A stretch of DNA of 64,000 nt from assembly GCA_037892935.1 (NCBI GenBank), contig JAYXKI010000014.1, forward strand, positions 434,001 through 498,000. Direction: 5' to 3'. The DNA is from Phlebopus portentosus (Eukaryota > Basidiomycota > Agaricomycetes > Boletales > Boletinellaceae). Positions within the stretch are counted from its first letter, which is position 1; each line of letters starts with the position of its first letter. The position numbers and the translations under genes are program-made. This document shows positions 30,042-42,361 of this stretch, in pieces. The notes beneath the pieces were generated by a model, which did not search any database, was not told the origin of the DNA, and worked only from the letters and a program-made list of their open reading frames with translations.

Positions 30042-31041
30042 GTCAAAGTGAACCTTCTACTGTGATTTCGCCACTCATTACTAATAGTAGTGACTAAATA
30101 TGATGTACTCTGGCTATAGGAAGGGCGTCTTCGACTAGGCTCATCTAGCTGTTCCAGTAATGTAAGCAGCTTCTATTAGCTTCTAGAAGCAGCTAGCTCA
30201 CCATTTGATAGCGCCTATATATTTCTTTCATCTTATTTTTCTCTCTTGCTCTTTTAATTCACCGCCATTCCTTACTTAATTGTAACTCTAATCATCCCTA
30301 CGAGGTTTATATATATCTAGATCACTCTCAGAAGTGCTTAATAGGCGTGTGAATAGATTTAAACTGCAGCTATGATAATCTAAGTGCGCTACTATCTACT
30401 GTCTGACTATGAACAGAGCAGTTATCAGCAACTATCTTTTACTAAGAATCTCTATCAGGCATTAGTATGCTATTCAGTAATATCCGCTACTAGTAATTAT
30501 AAGCTACTCACCACTTTATTAGCCTTCTATCAGTTTATACTGGCTAACAAATATAGTTTATTATACTTTATAATAAACTACTATTAATAACTATCTTGGT
30601 ATAACATAATATCCTCTAATAGGTACTGGCTACTATCTATGACTACCTACTACTACATAAGACTTTAGTCTAGTATCCGCTATAGATACTACTAATTACA
30701 CAATACTACTGCAAACTATAGCCTCATATCTGCTACTATTACCTGCTACCATCTACATACTAACTTACTCTAACCCCACTTATTGACAACTATTCAACAA
30801 TATTGGTAGTTAGACAATATGTACTATCTACTACTTTGTAGCCCTATAAATAAATATCAACTATGTAACTATGGCCTCTATAAAGCTTTACAAGCCTCTA
30901 TATAGTAGGGGGGTCACGATAAATCACTATAGACTACTAACTTATTATAGGCCTCTATATAGCAGCCTATAGCAGTAGGTAGTAGGGAGTAACAGGGAGT
31001 AGCAGGGAGTAGCAGTGGATACTTTGGACTGTTTTCCTGAT
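30042..31041. other. AT-rich unannotated stretch with short repeats
   Basis: No supportable gene. The composition is much more AT-rich than the flanks, with many TACTA-type words. The word CCTCTATATAG recurs near 30893 and 30952, and AGGGAGTA units repeat at 30989-31010. Probably degraded repeat sequence. Confidence 0.5.
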
Positions 31042-31660
31042 GCACCCGGTGTTCTATGCAGGACTATTAATTCCCTATCGAGAAAGGAAAGATCTGGCAC
31101 AGAGAACAAGACCACCACCAGAAGTTATCGCTGGAGAAACCGAGTATGAAGTTGAAGTGATCCGGGATATGAGAAAACAATATAGAAAATGGGAATATCA
31201 GGTTAAATGGCTCGGCTACCCGGAGGAAGAGAATACCTGGGAACCTGTGGAAGGGCTGTGCAATGCCCCAGAGAAATTGTGGGAGTATCATGAGAGGAAT
31301 TGTTGGCTGGACATGATAGACCTTCCCTCTAGAAAGAAGATCGTGGATATTATAGACTCTATGCAGAGAGTAATCAACATCAAGAAAGAAGATGACGAGT
31401 TCCTGAGGACGGCACTGGGAGAGTCCGTAGCTCAGAGGGTAATCAAGAGAAGGAGATACCAGAGCAAGACAGGTATCAAGCAACGAGATTTTGGTTATCC
31501 GGAATGGCACAAGCATCATTGGAGAGTTGCAAAAAGGTCATTCACTCAAAACAAAGTGCTGCCAGTTTGTAGATGGGATCTGCCGGACAAGAAAGGGGAT
31601 CCTTCGTATAAGGATTGGTTTTGGGCTGACTCCTCAGATAGTGAGTGCAGCGAGGCTTAG
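31042..31660 (+). pseudogene. Element C pol remnant: integrase tail, chromodomain and C-terminal extension
   Basis: Open for about 206 codons. H-P-V-F-Y-A-G-L-L is followed by a chromodomain (E-Y-E-V-E-V-I, Y-Q-V-K-W-L-G-Y-P) and the same long basic C-terminal extension as A, ending in acidic residues. It lacks all catalytic domains. Confidence 0.8.
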
Positions 31661-32069
31661 GAAAGCCTGAACATTTGACCTGAACAAGTCGTTAAACTAT
31701 TCCAAGCGTACTAGGACGTACCTTGTAAGTTGGGACCGACACTAATCGAGGTCATATTTGACCTGAACAAGTCGTTAAACTATTCCTAGCATGTTGGGAA
31801 GCATCTAGTATGTTGGAAGCCGACACTCAGCGAGGCTTTGAATTATCGAACAACTGTCACAAGACTGCTGCCTGTCTCTAAGAACATAATGGGACGAGGA
31901 CTCTGGATGTACAGTGCTACAGTTATTCCAGACAAGAGGAATGGGCCACTGGTACACAGGAAGAATCAGATCTAGGAAGCAACTATATGAAACAGCAAAG
32001 ATTATGGCTACCACAATTAAGGGGATCCACACTCTCCTTGCAGTCCGAAGTGGATCTTAAGGGGAGGAA

Positions 32070-33673
32070 TGTTACGAAAATTGTAGATATACAATGTGGC
32101 GTGGAATCAGACACTTTACACACCGAATTATGCAGCCTAATCAAGAGTACTTTGAAAGGCTTCAAGGACAGAATAGTAGAGGCGATTCTTGCCCGCTAGT
32201 ACAGCAAGGACCTGGGGAGATTGCTGTGGATTATATTCAAGAGGAACCCGATCAATGATATTACGAAGACGAACGCGATGAAAGGGAGGACCCATACGAT
32301 TTGCAGGAAGGACTAGCTGGAATGCACATTGGACATACTCCTCCACCCGAGCGAAGCTACGTGCAGATGGAAGAATGGAACATCACAAGATATGTAGAAC
32401 TCCTGCAGAAGAGACGATATCGACATAGTGCAACCAGACGCTTTGTTCATGAAAGCCTGGTCTGTACAAACTGCTATTTGGCATACCAAAGGAGTTGGGT
32501 TCTTTCGGAGTGGCTCCTCAAGAACTTCATGGAATGCTTAATAACCAGAGAGGGAGCCGATGTTAAGATTCGACATAAGCCCAGACCCTCAGAATGAATG
32601 TTTGACCAACTATTGCCGAACCGCGGAATGAGCGCATACGGTCATGAGGTATCCATATGGCTCGGCAATCGAGATATCTATGCACTAAAGGTCGGCGTGA
32701 AAGCTTAGATCAATCAGCACCATCACCAGACCTTGTGTCAATACACTGCAGTTGAAGTTGATTGGCCAATCTATTACAGGGCGCCATTGGACGTCAAAAA
32801 TCTTATCAAAGAAGCAACGGATCGCATGCTAGAAGCATGGGAAAGATCGGAAGAAGGGGTTATTACAATCGACGAATGGTGCGAGATAAATCACCTGGGA
32901 AGAAGATACAGGTTAACGTCGGGTACCGGACTACAATTCTCTGACATCGATATAGCGGCACGGCATAGAAGGGTATCTGCCAAGTTTACACAGCTGCCAA
33001 GATTAACCCCTGAAGATCGGCAGGGGTTGCCAATCCCAAATCCTGAGATAACAGTTAGCCCTATGATGGAAGACTAATGGCAGAAGCTCGGCCGGAGTAA
33101 CGGAGTGCCAGCGAAGTGAGATCGCGGCACATGGAAGAAGTCTCTCGTGGGAGGATTAGCATTAAGGATTAATATGTGATAGGAACAGAGATCGATAGAA
33201 GCCTGGGGAAAGCTTCTTTGGAACGGAGGTAGATAAGGGCCTGCCTAATAGGGAAGGAAGTCTATGGTAGCACTACCAGGAGTTTCGATAGCGCCACCAG
33301 AGTTGTCAGTGGTACCACCGACTCGAGAAAGTGGTGGTGAAACCAACTGAGACATGTTGTCCCAACCAATGGCTAGGCATGGTCGGTAGTAATTGGTAGT
33401 CAGTAGTATTCAGTAGAAACTTTAGTTAAAGCGCCAGCTGAGCAGAGTGTTGTCCCTCAGCAAAATTATTTTATACTTTCAATCATAACTGTACCCCTTT
33501 GATTGAACCTCTGCTCTACTGCTGGGTTAAGCTTGAGCCTATAGCTCGCTTCTTAGTAGTACATCTAACCTTCACTACTCTACTCTCCAATATACATTGT
33601 CAGAAGGAGGAAGCAGGGACTTGTTCCGGTACACTCGGACTGACCACCTCGTCCGAAAACGCTAGTCCTAACA
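32070..33673 (+). repeat. Element C LTR (1604 bp)
   Basis: Begins TGTTACG and ends CCTAACA on the plus strand, as an inverted, diverged copy of the A LTRs. Its LTR-encoded ORF is broken by TGA at 32256-32258 and 32595-32597 (CGA in A) and TAG at 32706-32708 (TGG in A). Confidence 0.85.
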
Positions 33674-33674
33674 T

Positions 33675-34018
33675 ACAGACTCAAACTACCGAAGACCTGG
33701 AAGAAGGTCCATCCAGTTTTCAATGAGATTTTGCTCAAACCAGCCATCCAACCATCCTTCGAATCTCAGAAGAAGCCACCTCCACCACCACCAGTGATCA
33801 TTGATGAGCAGGAAGAGTACGAGGTGGAAGAAATACTCGACTCGCATCTGCATTGAGGCAAGCTCCAATTCTTGGTCAAGTGGGATGGATATGAGGAAGC
33901 GACTTGGCAGCCAGAATCTGACGTCAAGAATAATGCACAGGAATCAATTCAAGAATTCTATCGCAAATATCCTGGAGCTCCGAGGAAGTTAACGATACCT
34001 CGACAAAGCCTATGAGCG
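33675..34018 (+). pseudogene. Element E pol remnant: integrase tail and chromodomain
   Basis: A second chromovirus family, different from A. It reads R-L-K-L-P...H-P-V-F-N-E-I-L-L, then a proline run and a chromodomain (E-E-Y-E-V-E-E-I-L-D-S ... V-K-W-D-G-Y-E). An in-frame TGA at 33854-33856 interrupts it where related elements have Arg. The sequence to the left was lost or replaced by element C. Confidence 0.8.
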
Positions 34019-34085
34019 CTGTACAAGTTCACGTCCTCGGAAGGCTTATGTGGTTGGTCGGGACACCCAACCTTGAAGGGGGGGT

Positions 34086-34351
34086 GATGTAAGGACTTGA
34101 ACATTTTCCTTTTCCTTTCTTACATTATCATTTATTTTAATATTCTTTTTCCTTTTCTTTTATTTTTCTTATGTGCTTATTCATCCATTTGCCGGAACAT
34201 CCCACAATGTTCTATCATGCTCACTAATCATCCCATTTCTTGTCATGTGACTTCCCATTAGAGTAGACCTTTCCCGCGCTCAAAGTCTATATAAGTAGAT
34301 AGTTTGACTCTTTTGTTCCTTGTCTTTCTATTCTACTTACCTTCACTGCGA
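34086..34351 (+). repeat. Element E LTR, left part, split by element D
   Basis: A run of G before TGATGTAAGG (about 34080-34086) fits a polypurine tract and LTR start. The LTR contains a TATA box (TATATAAG, 34288-34295). It is interrupted at 34351/34352 by element D and continues at 46362. A 20-bp word (TTCTACTTACC..CACTGC) occurs on both sides of D (about 34331 and 46405), so the LTR had an internal duplication of its own. I could not fix the right end. Confidence 0.6.
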
Positions 34352-35979
34352 TGAAGAGTAAGTCTGAAGCTTGGGAACATACGGAGTCGTTATGACCAGT
34401 TCCGCGGTGTTCCGACTGGTTTCGCTCGGTTTCAACTGGTTTCGCTCGAACGAGTGAACTTAGCAAGAACGCCATAGTCCAGATGGCACGTGCACCGTTC
34501 TTTGATCGGCCATCAAGACGGGAGAATCATGGCATCGAGTTTGCACGCGTCGATCACAAGTCTCCGGACCTTGGATCCGCATTCCAGACAAAGAGATTTG
34601 ACCCTGCAACCTTGTCCTCAGTCCCTCTCCTTTGTTAAACATCGCAGACTTACTTTGTCAGGCTAGCCAGAGCCCTTCCGAGTCGTTTCCCCGAGTTCCG
34701 CTTCGTTCCGCTCAAAGAGACCCGGTTCCGAAGGTTCCGCACATTTTCTGACCTTTCTATATGCGTCCCCTTTAATCCATTATGCTCTCGTTCCAGACAT
34801 GCTTAGTATTGTTTCTTTTGACCTATGTGTCCCTTAAACCATTCCTATGCGCTCCTCTTCTTTGTAGATAGCGATATGCGCTCCCTTTTCTTTATGACGT
34901 AGGTTCTCTGACCGCTGGGAGGCTCAGTCTTGGACGTTTAGTATAAATATAGCACGACTCTCATAGTAGAGGGACAGCTTAGTCGGAGCTGAGTGGGAGC
35001 TTAGCTTGCAGTTCTCACATCGTCTCAAAGCCTCTCGACCTCTAGTCTACTTGTTCGTAGTGGACTCTCTCGTCTCTATAGTCTAATATACGACATTTCG
35101 TGTTCTGTACAGTCGATTGGTGATCTCTCTTCGCAGTAGAGCCGTTCGTGCGTTCGTATAGTTCGCCGTCATCGTATAAAGGCTTCTCTATCTCCTCTCA
35201 CCTGAAACAAGACCCCCTCACGTGTTTCGATCCGTTTCGCCCAGTTTCGCTCGTAACTCAGTTACTCCGCGTGCCGCTCGCAATTGGTCTCGCAACACCT
35301 TCTCCTCTCCATTGTCGTCGGGAAAGGACACCATATCACCCCTTTCCTCTTGACTTTCTACTCTCCGCTTCCTCAAGACCAGCCCGGTGCTATTCCGCAT
35401 CGTTTCGATCGGAAACGGTCGGTTTCATCGTCCCACACGTATCCTTCGATTCTCTCAGTCCCCTTCCGTCATCGTTTCGCACCTCCATCCCTCGCATCAC
35501 ATTTCGACACACTCAGCAATTGTCCTTCGTCCATCGAATCGCGTTTCGAATCATTACACCGCGTTCCGACACTTTAGACTACGAGTGAGATCGGCTGCAG
35601 TCGCTTACCAGTGTGTTAGCACAGTCGATTAGTCACGTTCGGGTTGGTGGTTCAACTAGCATAGCCTAGTTAGTTTAGTTCTTGTGCCTTGGGTTAGTCG
35701 GCTTTAGTCCAGAGCTCGCAGCTGAGCCGGAGAGTCGATTTTGCCTTTGCACCACCACCGTCAATCTCGGGAGAAGCCTACCCTCAGAATTCCTCCTCAA
35801 GCGCTTCCCTCATATCCCCGGTTCTCACCAAGCCCTTCCATTGCCTATCCCTATTTCCCTCCACTCCTTCGTGCCCTTAGCACGGGTGTAATTCTCTGCT
35901 GACCGTTTGAAGGTATTCTAGGGCAGCCCCTCGAACTATACACTCCCTGTCCGGCATCAGAACATCCACAGGAGTTTCA
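34352..35979 (+). repeat. Element D 5' LTR (1628 bp)
   Basis: TGAA/TTCA ends. The TATA box is at 34942-34949. A candidate primer-binding site follows at 35982-35999. Confidence 0.92.
34942..34949 (+). promoter_or_regulatory. TATA box in element D 5' LTR
   Basis: TATAAATA, in the right orientation and about 1.15 kb upstream of the gag frame. Conserved in all B/D-family LTRs of the window. Confidence 0.55.
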
Positions 35980-36099
35980 AGTGGAGCCCACGGCGAGGGA
36001 GGAATTCACTGTTCAACCATTACGAATACCCCGCCAAATTCGTCTAGCAGACGAGTTACACGTAGCCAATCCGCTCGAGTCCCTGTAGAACATCAGGTT

Positions 36100-38493
36100 T
36101 TGCCGCCGACTCGAAGGCCGAGGATTGTCAATCGCAACTTACGTTCCGCTGCGGAAAACGCGGAACACAGCGAAACACCCTTGCGACAATCCGTTAGCGC
36201 CATTCCTTCCAACACCGATTCCCTAGATCATTCCCCATCTACCATCGCCGATTCAGAACTCCCCAACCTCTCATCTGTGCCAGCTTCCACCCCAGGCTCG
36301 CCGAACAGACCAGCTAGCCCGCCTACCAATTACCAACTACCTACCGGAACTCAACAGATCTTAGCCAGCAACGCAGCGATAATAGCTCGTCTGTCTGCTA
36401 ACGCTAACGTATTACAACAACTTACAAATCGACAAACCGCAATGGCGTACCAACCGCCCTCGCGTGGGGACAAACGTGCCCCAGCGTTTGACGGCTCAGA
36501 ACCAAAGGAACTCCCTAGGTTCTTCGAAGACGTTGCAGAAATCGCAAGACAGGCCGCGTGGAACGATAGAGATCACGTCCGAAAGTTCTTGTACTATGCG
36601 AAGACCGACGTCGCGGAACTTTGGGAGACTACCGACGAGATTAACGACCCGAACCCTGATGTGGAGACAGTGAAGAGAGAGATTATAGCTCTGTACCCGA
36701 GTCTCACGGCAGGGAAACGCTACTCCAAGGGAGAACTGGAGCATTTGGTCGTAGAACGGGTGAAGAAAGGGATCAAGAACCGAGAAGACCTAGGCGAATA
36801 TCATCGAGAATTCGTCAGGCGCTCTAAGTATCTTATAACGAACGGAAAGATCTTGGAGTCCCAAGCTGACGAGATGTTCCTGATGGGAATTACAGGAGAC
36901 CTTAGAGAGGCGCTCATTCGTCGTATCGAGATTAAGCTGCCAGACCATGACTCATCTACGCCTTACAAGATTAAAGACGTTCTCGAGCATTCGAATTTCG
37001 TGCTAGGAGGAAAGATTGTGGGCAGTTTCGGCAGTAACTTTCCACCCCCAGCTACCGGAGAAGCTTCGACAAGTATCGTAAAGAAGGAAGAAGTGGATTT
37101 GGCCAGGGTAATGGATACGTTGAAGAGTTTTCAGGTTACGCTCGACGCCCTGAGCAAGGGGAACATTCCGCATCGACCAGGGGCGGAACGCAGCGAAACT
37201 CCGCGAAACCCAGTTTGCAACTTCTGCGGCGAAGCAGGACACTATATTCGATCGTGTACGAAGGTTCTCGAGTACATCCAAGCCGGAAAGTGTGTTAGGA
37301 GCCAGGATGGAAGGATTGTGTTGCCGAACGGCGGTCTCATTACGAGGTCGCTACCGGGGAACAATCTCAAAGAACGAATCGATAGCTTTCATGCTAAAGC
37401 CCCGGCGACACACACAGTAGGGATGGTCGAGTCGGTCACGCCCGCATATAGCCATCAAGCTGGTCCAGCGTACGCATATAGTCACGATGAAGAAGATCAG
37501 GACGAGCAGGAAAACTACGACATCGAACGTTTGGAGATTTTGATTAACGAGGCGAAGAAGAAGGCAGCTGGTGGACGAAGAACGAAGCCCGATGGCATAG
37601 AGATCCCTAGAGTTCAGCCTCATAAGAAGGCGCAGGCGAAACCGCAGCCCGCGCCACCGAGTGGCGCGCGGCCCTCGACAAGGTCACTCCAGTCACCGCA
37701 GCAGGACGACATTACCAGGAAATCACAACCCCAGTATAAATATGTCGTACCAATAGAAGACTCGAGCGCAGTCTCCAACGTTCTGACTCGTACCCTCGAT
37801 ACCCCTATCACCATCAGCCAATGTGAACTCCTCTCAATCGCCCCGGACGTTAGGAAACAGATGAAGGAGCTGACAACGGCGAAGAGATACAACGCGGCTG
37901 AAGTCAAATACGGTGAGGTCGTAGATGATTCACTTATGTTACAAGTTGGGCGTTTCGCATCGGAACAAGTCGAAACAGGCGAAACGCTTTCGACGGAGGA
38001 AATACTGGCGCTCAGTGGACAAGGCGTTGCCGCAGAGGCATCCATGCCCCTCAGGACCATTAGCGCGTTGATTGAAGACACTCTGGAAGTCGAATGCGTG
38101 CTCGACCAGGGAGCCATAGTGTGTCTGCTCCGCGAAGACGTGTGGGAAAAGCTTCAGATACCCCTATCCCCTGACAAAGGAATGATCCTCGAGACAGCAG
38201 ACGCAGCTAGGTCATCTACCATTGGCATGATCTCTAATGCGAAGTTCACGATAGCCGGGATTGACGTTTCGCTCCAAGTGCAAGTCGTTCCGAACGCTCC
38301 CTTCCAGGCTTTGTTGGGGAGACTGTTTTTCGCTATTACGGAGTGCGAAATGAAGGATTACACATCAGGTGACCAACATATCACCTTAACGGACCCGAAC
38401 GATCGCAGAAAGCAAAGCAAAGTGGCCACCGGAATTCGAACGATCGCGCGAGGACCACTTCCAAAGGGTTTTCCGCAAGCGTCGAGGAACTGA
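36100..38493 (+). CDS. Element D gag-protease (797 aa)
   Basis: A proline- and serine-rich N-terminus is followed by a helical gag region, a CCHC knuckle C-N-F-C-G-E-A-G-H-Y-I-R-S-C, a K/P-rich linker, and a retropepsin-like domain with C-V-L-D-Q-G-A in place of D-S/T-G and A-L-L-G-R. The frame is open further upstream of 36100, and the listed first codon is TTG. The true start is unclear. The stop at 38493 is followed by the probable intron and pol. Confidence 0.85.
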   Translation: MPPTRRPRIVNRNLRSAAENAEHSETPLRQSVSAIPSNTDSLDHSPSTIADSELPNLSSVPASTPGSPNRPASPPTNYQLPTGTQQILASNAAIIARLSANANVLQQLTNRQTAMAYQPPSRGDKRAPAFDGSEPKELPRFFEDVAEIARQAAWNDRDHVRKFLYYAKTDVAELWETTDEINDPNPDVETVKREIIALYPSLTAGKRYSKGELEHLVVERVKKGIKNREDLGEYHREFVRRSKYLITNGKILESQADEMFLMGITGDLREALIRRIEIKLPDHDSSTPYKIKDVLEHSNFVLGGKIVGSFGSNFPPPATGEASTSIVKKEEVDLARVMDTLKSFQVTLDALSKGNIPHRPGAERSETPRNPVCNFCGEAGHYIRSCTKVLEYIQAGKCVRSQDGRIVLPNGGLITRSLPGNNLKERIDSFHAKAPATHTVGMVESVTPAYSHQAGPAYAYSHDEEDQDEQENYDIERLEILINEAKKKAAGGRRTKPDGIEIPRVQPHKKAQAKPQPAPPSGARPSTRSLQSPQQDDITRKSQPQYKYVVPIEDSSAVSNVLTRTLDTPITISQCELLSIAPDVRKQMKELTTAKRYNAAEVKYGEVVDDSLMLQVGRFASEQVETGETLSTEEILALSGQGVAAEASMPLRTISALIEDTLEVECVLDQGAIVCLLREDVWEKLQIPLSPDKGMILETADAARSSTIGMISNAKFTIAGIDVSLQVQVVPNAPFQALLGRLFFAITECEMKDYTSGDQHITLTDPNDRRKQSKVATGIRTIARGPLPKGFPQASRN

Positions 38494-38798
38494 TTGAGAG
38501 AAATCGGCGAGACGAGAATGGTAGTAACCAATTGCCGGTTCAGGTATTTTCCTATGATTTCGAATTTATTTCACACATGATCCCATCTCTTTTCAACCAA
38601 CGATTACCTTATTTATTAAACAAAAATTGCTATACTACTGACAAAGAAGAACGGTCTTATCGTTCATGTGTTTTAGAAACCCCAGAAGAAGAAGACGCGG
38701 CGGTAATGGCTTACAAATGAGTAGCGCAGAAAGTCAGGCCGATCTCGGGAGTCCTTCCAGAAGAGTACAGGATTGTTCGAAGGCAGCATCCGGATCCG

Positions 38799-41700
38799 TT
38801 GAGAGGGATGCCCGAGATGCCAGTTGTACCGAAGCCGTTCGAACCCACGGGTCGTGTAACCGCCGAAAGGATGGAAGCACTGAAGATCGATGAGAATACC
38901 TTTCTGTGGCCGGCGGAGAGGTTGTTAGTGAAGAATCTAATTATGTTGCAGGAAGAAGCATTAGCATGGACCGAATCCGAACGCGGAACACTCAATCCGA
39001 CGTATTTCGACCCGATACGCATTCCCACGATACCGCATATACCGTGGCAGCACAAGAGCATTCCGATTCCCCCGGGAATTCATGAAAAGGCCCTCAAACT
39101 TATTCGAGAGAAGATTCGCAACGGGGTTATTGAACCGTCGAATTCGTCGTATCGATCTAGATGGTTTTGCTTGGTAAAGAAAGACAAGGAAACGTTACGA
39201 TCCATTATCGACTTGCAGGACCTTAATGCGGTTACGGTCAAGGACTCAGCAGTACCACCGAACGTCGAAACGATCGCAGAGAGCAGTGGTGGACGAGCTT
39301 GTTACACGGAGTTGGATTTATTCGTGGCATTCGATCAAAGAAAGCTGGACGAACAATCTCAAGATCTTACTACGTTCCAGACACCCTTGGGAACATTTCA
39401 AATGACGGTTCTACCAATGGGATACACCAATTCATTGCAGATTATGCATAACGACGTGGCCTTTATCCTTCAGGACGAGATTCCGCACGTTACGAACCCT
39501 TTCGCAGACGATGCGCCCGGTTTAGGTCCGAAATTGCGATACGAGTTACCAGACGGTTCGTACAAGACCATACCGGGAAACTCCGAGATTCGTCGTTTCG
39601 TGTATGAGCATATATGCGATGTGAACAGGATTTTGCAGCGAATGAAGGCGGTAGGTGGAACGTTTTCAGGGAAGAAGTTGGTGCCGTGTGTGGAGTCAGC
39701 GGTATTCGTTGGACACAAGTTAACGTACCAGGGACGCGAGCCAGACGATTCGAAAGTGCAGAAGATACGAGATTGGCCGCCATGTAGAACGCTGACGGAA
39801 GTCAGAGGATTTCTGGGAACGGTAGGAGTCCTTCGAATTTTCGTCAAGGATTATTCGAAACTCGCTCGCCCATTGTACCGCATGACAAGGAAGAACCAGA
39901 TTTTCGTGTGGACAGACGAAGAACAGAACGCAATGGACGAACTAAAGCAAGCCGTTATTATTTGCCCGGCGCTGTGCGCAATCAACTACGCGTCAGACAA
40001 TGAAGTAATATTGGCGGTAGACTCGTCTATTATTGGAGTTGGTTGGTATTTAGGACAAGAGCACTCGGATGGAAGGCGAAGGATCAATCGCTTCGGCTCT
40101 ATTAACTGGAATCAGACCCAGGCATCGTATTCACAGCCGAAAATCGAGTTATACGGCTTATTTCGAGCATTGCACGCGATGCGACTGTATCTCATCGGAG
40201 TCCAGAATCTAGTAGTCGAAATGGACGCAGCATACATCAAGGGGATGATCAACAATCCCGACCTGCAGCCCAATGCGACCATTAACAGATGGATCGCAGG
40301 TATCCTTCTCTTCAGTTTCAAGCTCAGACACATCCCAGCAGCCGATTTCCGATGTACCGATGGATTATCCAGACGAAGAGCAGCTGAAGAAGACCCCCCT
40401 CCTGATGAAACGTACGAAGACTGGGTAGACGAAACGTACGGATTTGCGATAGAAGAGCCAGTTTCGACATACCAAGTAGCGCAACAGAGCGGAACACCTA
40501 GCGAAACAGCGACAGAGAACCTATTTCCTTCTACAGAATCCACGAGAAGGAAGGATAGCCGCTTAGATGACGTCATGAAGCTAATCACGCATCTCACACG
40601 CCCAGACAATCTTAGCAATAGTGGCTATGCGAAGCTAATCAGGTACGCAGCTGACTTCTTCGTGAAGGGAGGCCGTCTGTGGAGAAAGGCGCGGAACGGC
40701 CGGCACCAAGTCGTAATAGAAGCGAAACGCAGGTGGGACCTAGTCAAGCAAGCTCACGACAATCTAGGACACAAAGGAATTTTCTGCACTCGAATGCGAC
40801 TGCTGGAGAGATTTTGGTGGCCGTCCTTAGGACAGGATGTGAAGTATTTCGTGCGCACCTGTCATGAGTGCCAGATACGCCAGACGAAGAATATTCTTAT
40901 CCCACCGAACGTACCGGAGGTAGCCCCTCTGTTTCAACGCATCCATATTAACTCGAAGGTTATGCCGAAATCGAGTGGATTCCGGTATATCGTGCATGCG
41001 CGTTGTTCGTTAACCACGTATCCCAAATTTAGGCTTCTTCGTGAAGAAACTGGTAAGACCGTAGGCCAGTTTATCTTCCAGAACCTTTTGTGTCGATATG
41101 GAGCATGCCCCGAACTTGTTACCGATAACGGCACACCATTCGTTGCCGCGCTAGATTACTTGAAGACGCGGTATCACATCAACCACATTCGGATTTCGTC
41201 ATACAACTCACGCGCAAATGGATTAGTCGAACGCAGACATTTCGACGTACAGGAAGCCTTGATTAAAGCTGCAGACGGTAATGACAAGCGTTGGAGTGAT
41301 CACGCTGACTCGGTATTTTGGGCAGAAAGAATCACAATCAACAGAGCAACAGGAATGTCCCCGTATTACATGGCCCATGGAGTCGAAGCAGTTTTGCCTT
41401 TCGACCTCGCAGAAGCAACATACCTAGCACCGCCGCTCGATTCGCCAATTACGACGTCGGAACTTATCGTAATACGTGCGAAACAACTCCAGAAACGTCC
41501 AGAAGAGTTGGATCGCGTTGCGAAACTCGTCATGAATGCAAGGCATGCATACGCGAAGCAGTTCGCCGAGGTGGAGAAGCATAGAATCAAGGACTACGAC
41601 TTTCAGCCAGGAAGCCTCGTACTCCTGCGAAACACGCGTATCAAGATGGAACTCAATCGTAAAACGAAACCCCGCTATTTAGGCCCCTACGTGGTAGTTC

Positions 41701-41915
41701 GACGCACCCAAGGCGGTTCGTATATCGTCGCCGAACTCGATGGAGCGGTTTCGAAACTCCGAATAGCAGTGTTTCGCCTGGTTCCGTACTTCCCGCGTTC
41801 GCATTTGACTGTTCCGGTGACCAAGCTCATTGGATCGGACGAAGATGATGACATACCCAAAATAGAAGATTCGCCAGAGAAATTCCCTGACGATGAGTCC
41901 CAAAATTCCGATTAA
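38799..41915 (+). pseudogene. Element D pol: RT, RNase H, integrase
   Basis: The same domain order as B pol (F-A-D-D catalytic motif, RNase H, integrase zinc domain, DDE core and GPY module) over 1038 codons. The 5' end is cut off by a TGA at 38718-38720 where B has CGA; the frame before it starts at 38532. Other differences from B are mostly single transitions. Confidence 0.85.
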
Positions 41916-42361
41916 ATCATTCATTTTCCTTCATATATGCTCCTTACTTATTTCCGATTCTCTCTCTCTCCTCTGATCAATTCTAATCTTCCAATTCTCC
42001 TTCTATAGTTTCGTCTCTGCTAGCGTGATCCACAATAGGATCTAACGCGTGTACTTTCACTTAATACGCAGTTCCGCACGGTTTCGCCGTTCAAAACAGC
42101 GGAACGACGGCGAAACGCCTCAATTCACTTCGTATCAGTTTCCTTTCATCCTATTCCTTGAATTCTTTGATCTATTCTTCTAGTCTTCACTCAGTCTCGC
42201 TCGATCGCACGTAAATTCACAAAAACCGAAACAAAATCGTATAAATTAACTATAAAAACAACTATGTACAGTACAAGTTATTTTTCTTTTTCTTTTGTCC
42301 TTTTCTTTTTCTATTTTACAAAAGTCCGACCAGGACATAGAGCATACACGACGATTATACT

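Larger units (their letters stand above)
31042..33673 (+). mobile_element. Element C: 5'-truncated A-family copy, plus strand
   Basis: Homology to element A begins abruptly inside the integrase C-terminal region and runs through the chromodomain, 3' untranslated region, polypurine tract (32059-32069) and one LTR (32070-33673). Everything upstream is missing. It is much more diverged from A than the A LTRs are from each other, and carries many transitions and stops. Confidence 0.85.

Noticed and set aside
31067..31519. Minus-strand 150-codon frame opposite element C
   Set aside because: Antisense shadow of the integrase tail and chromodomain remnant.
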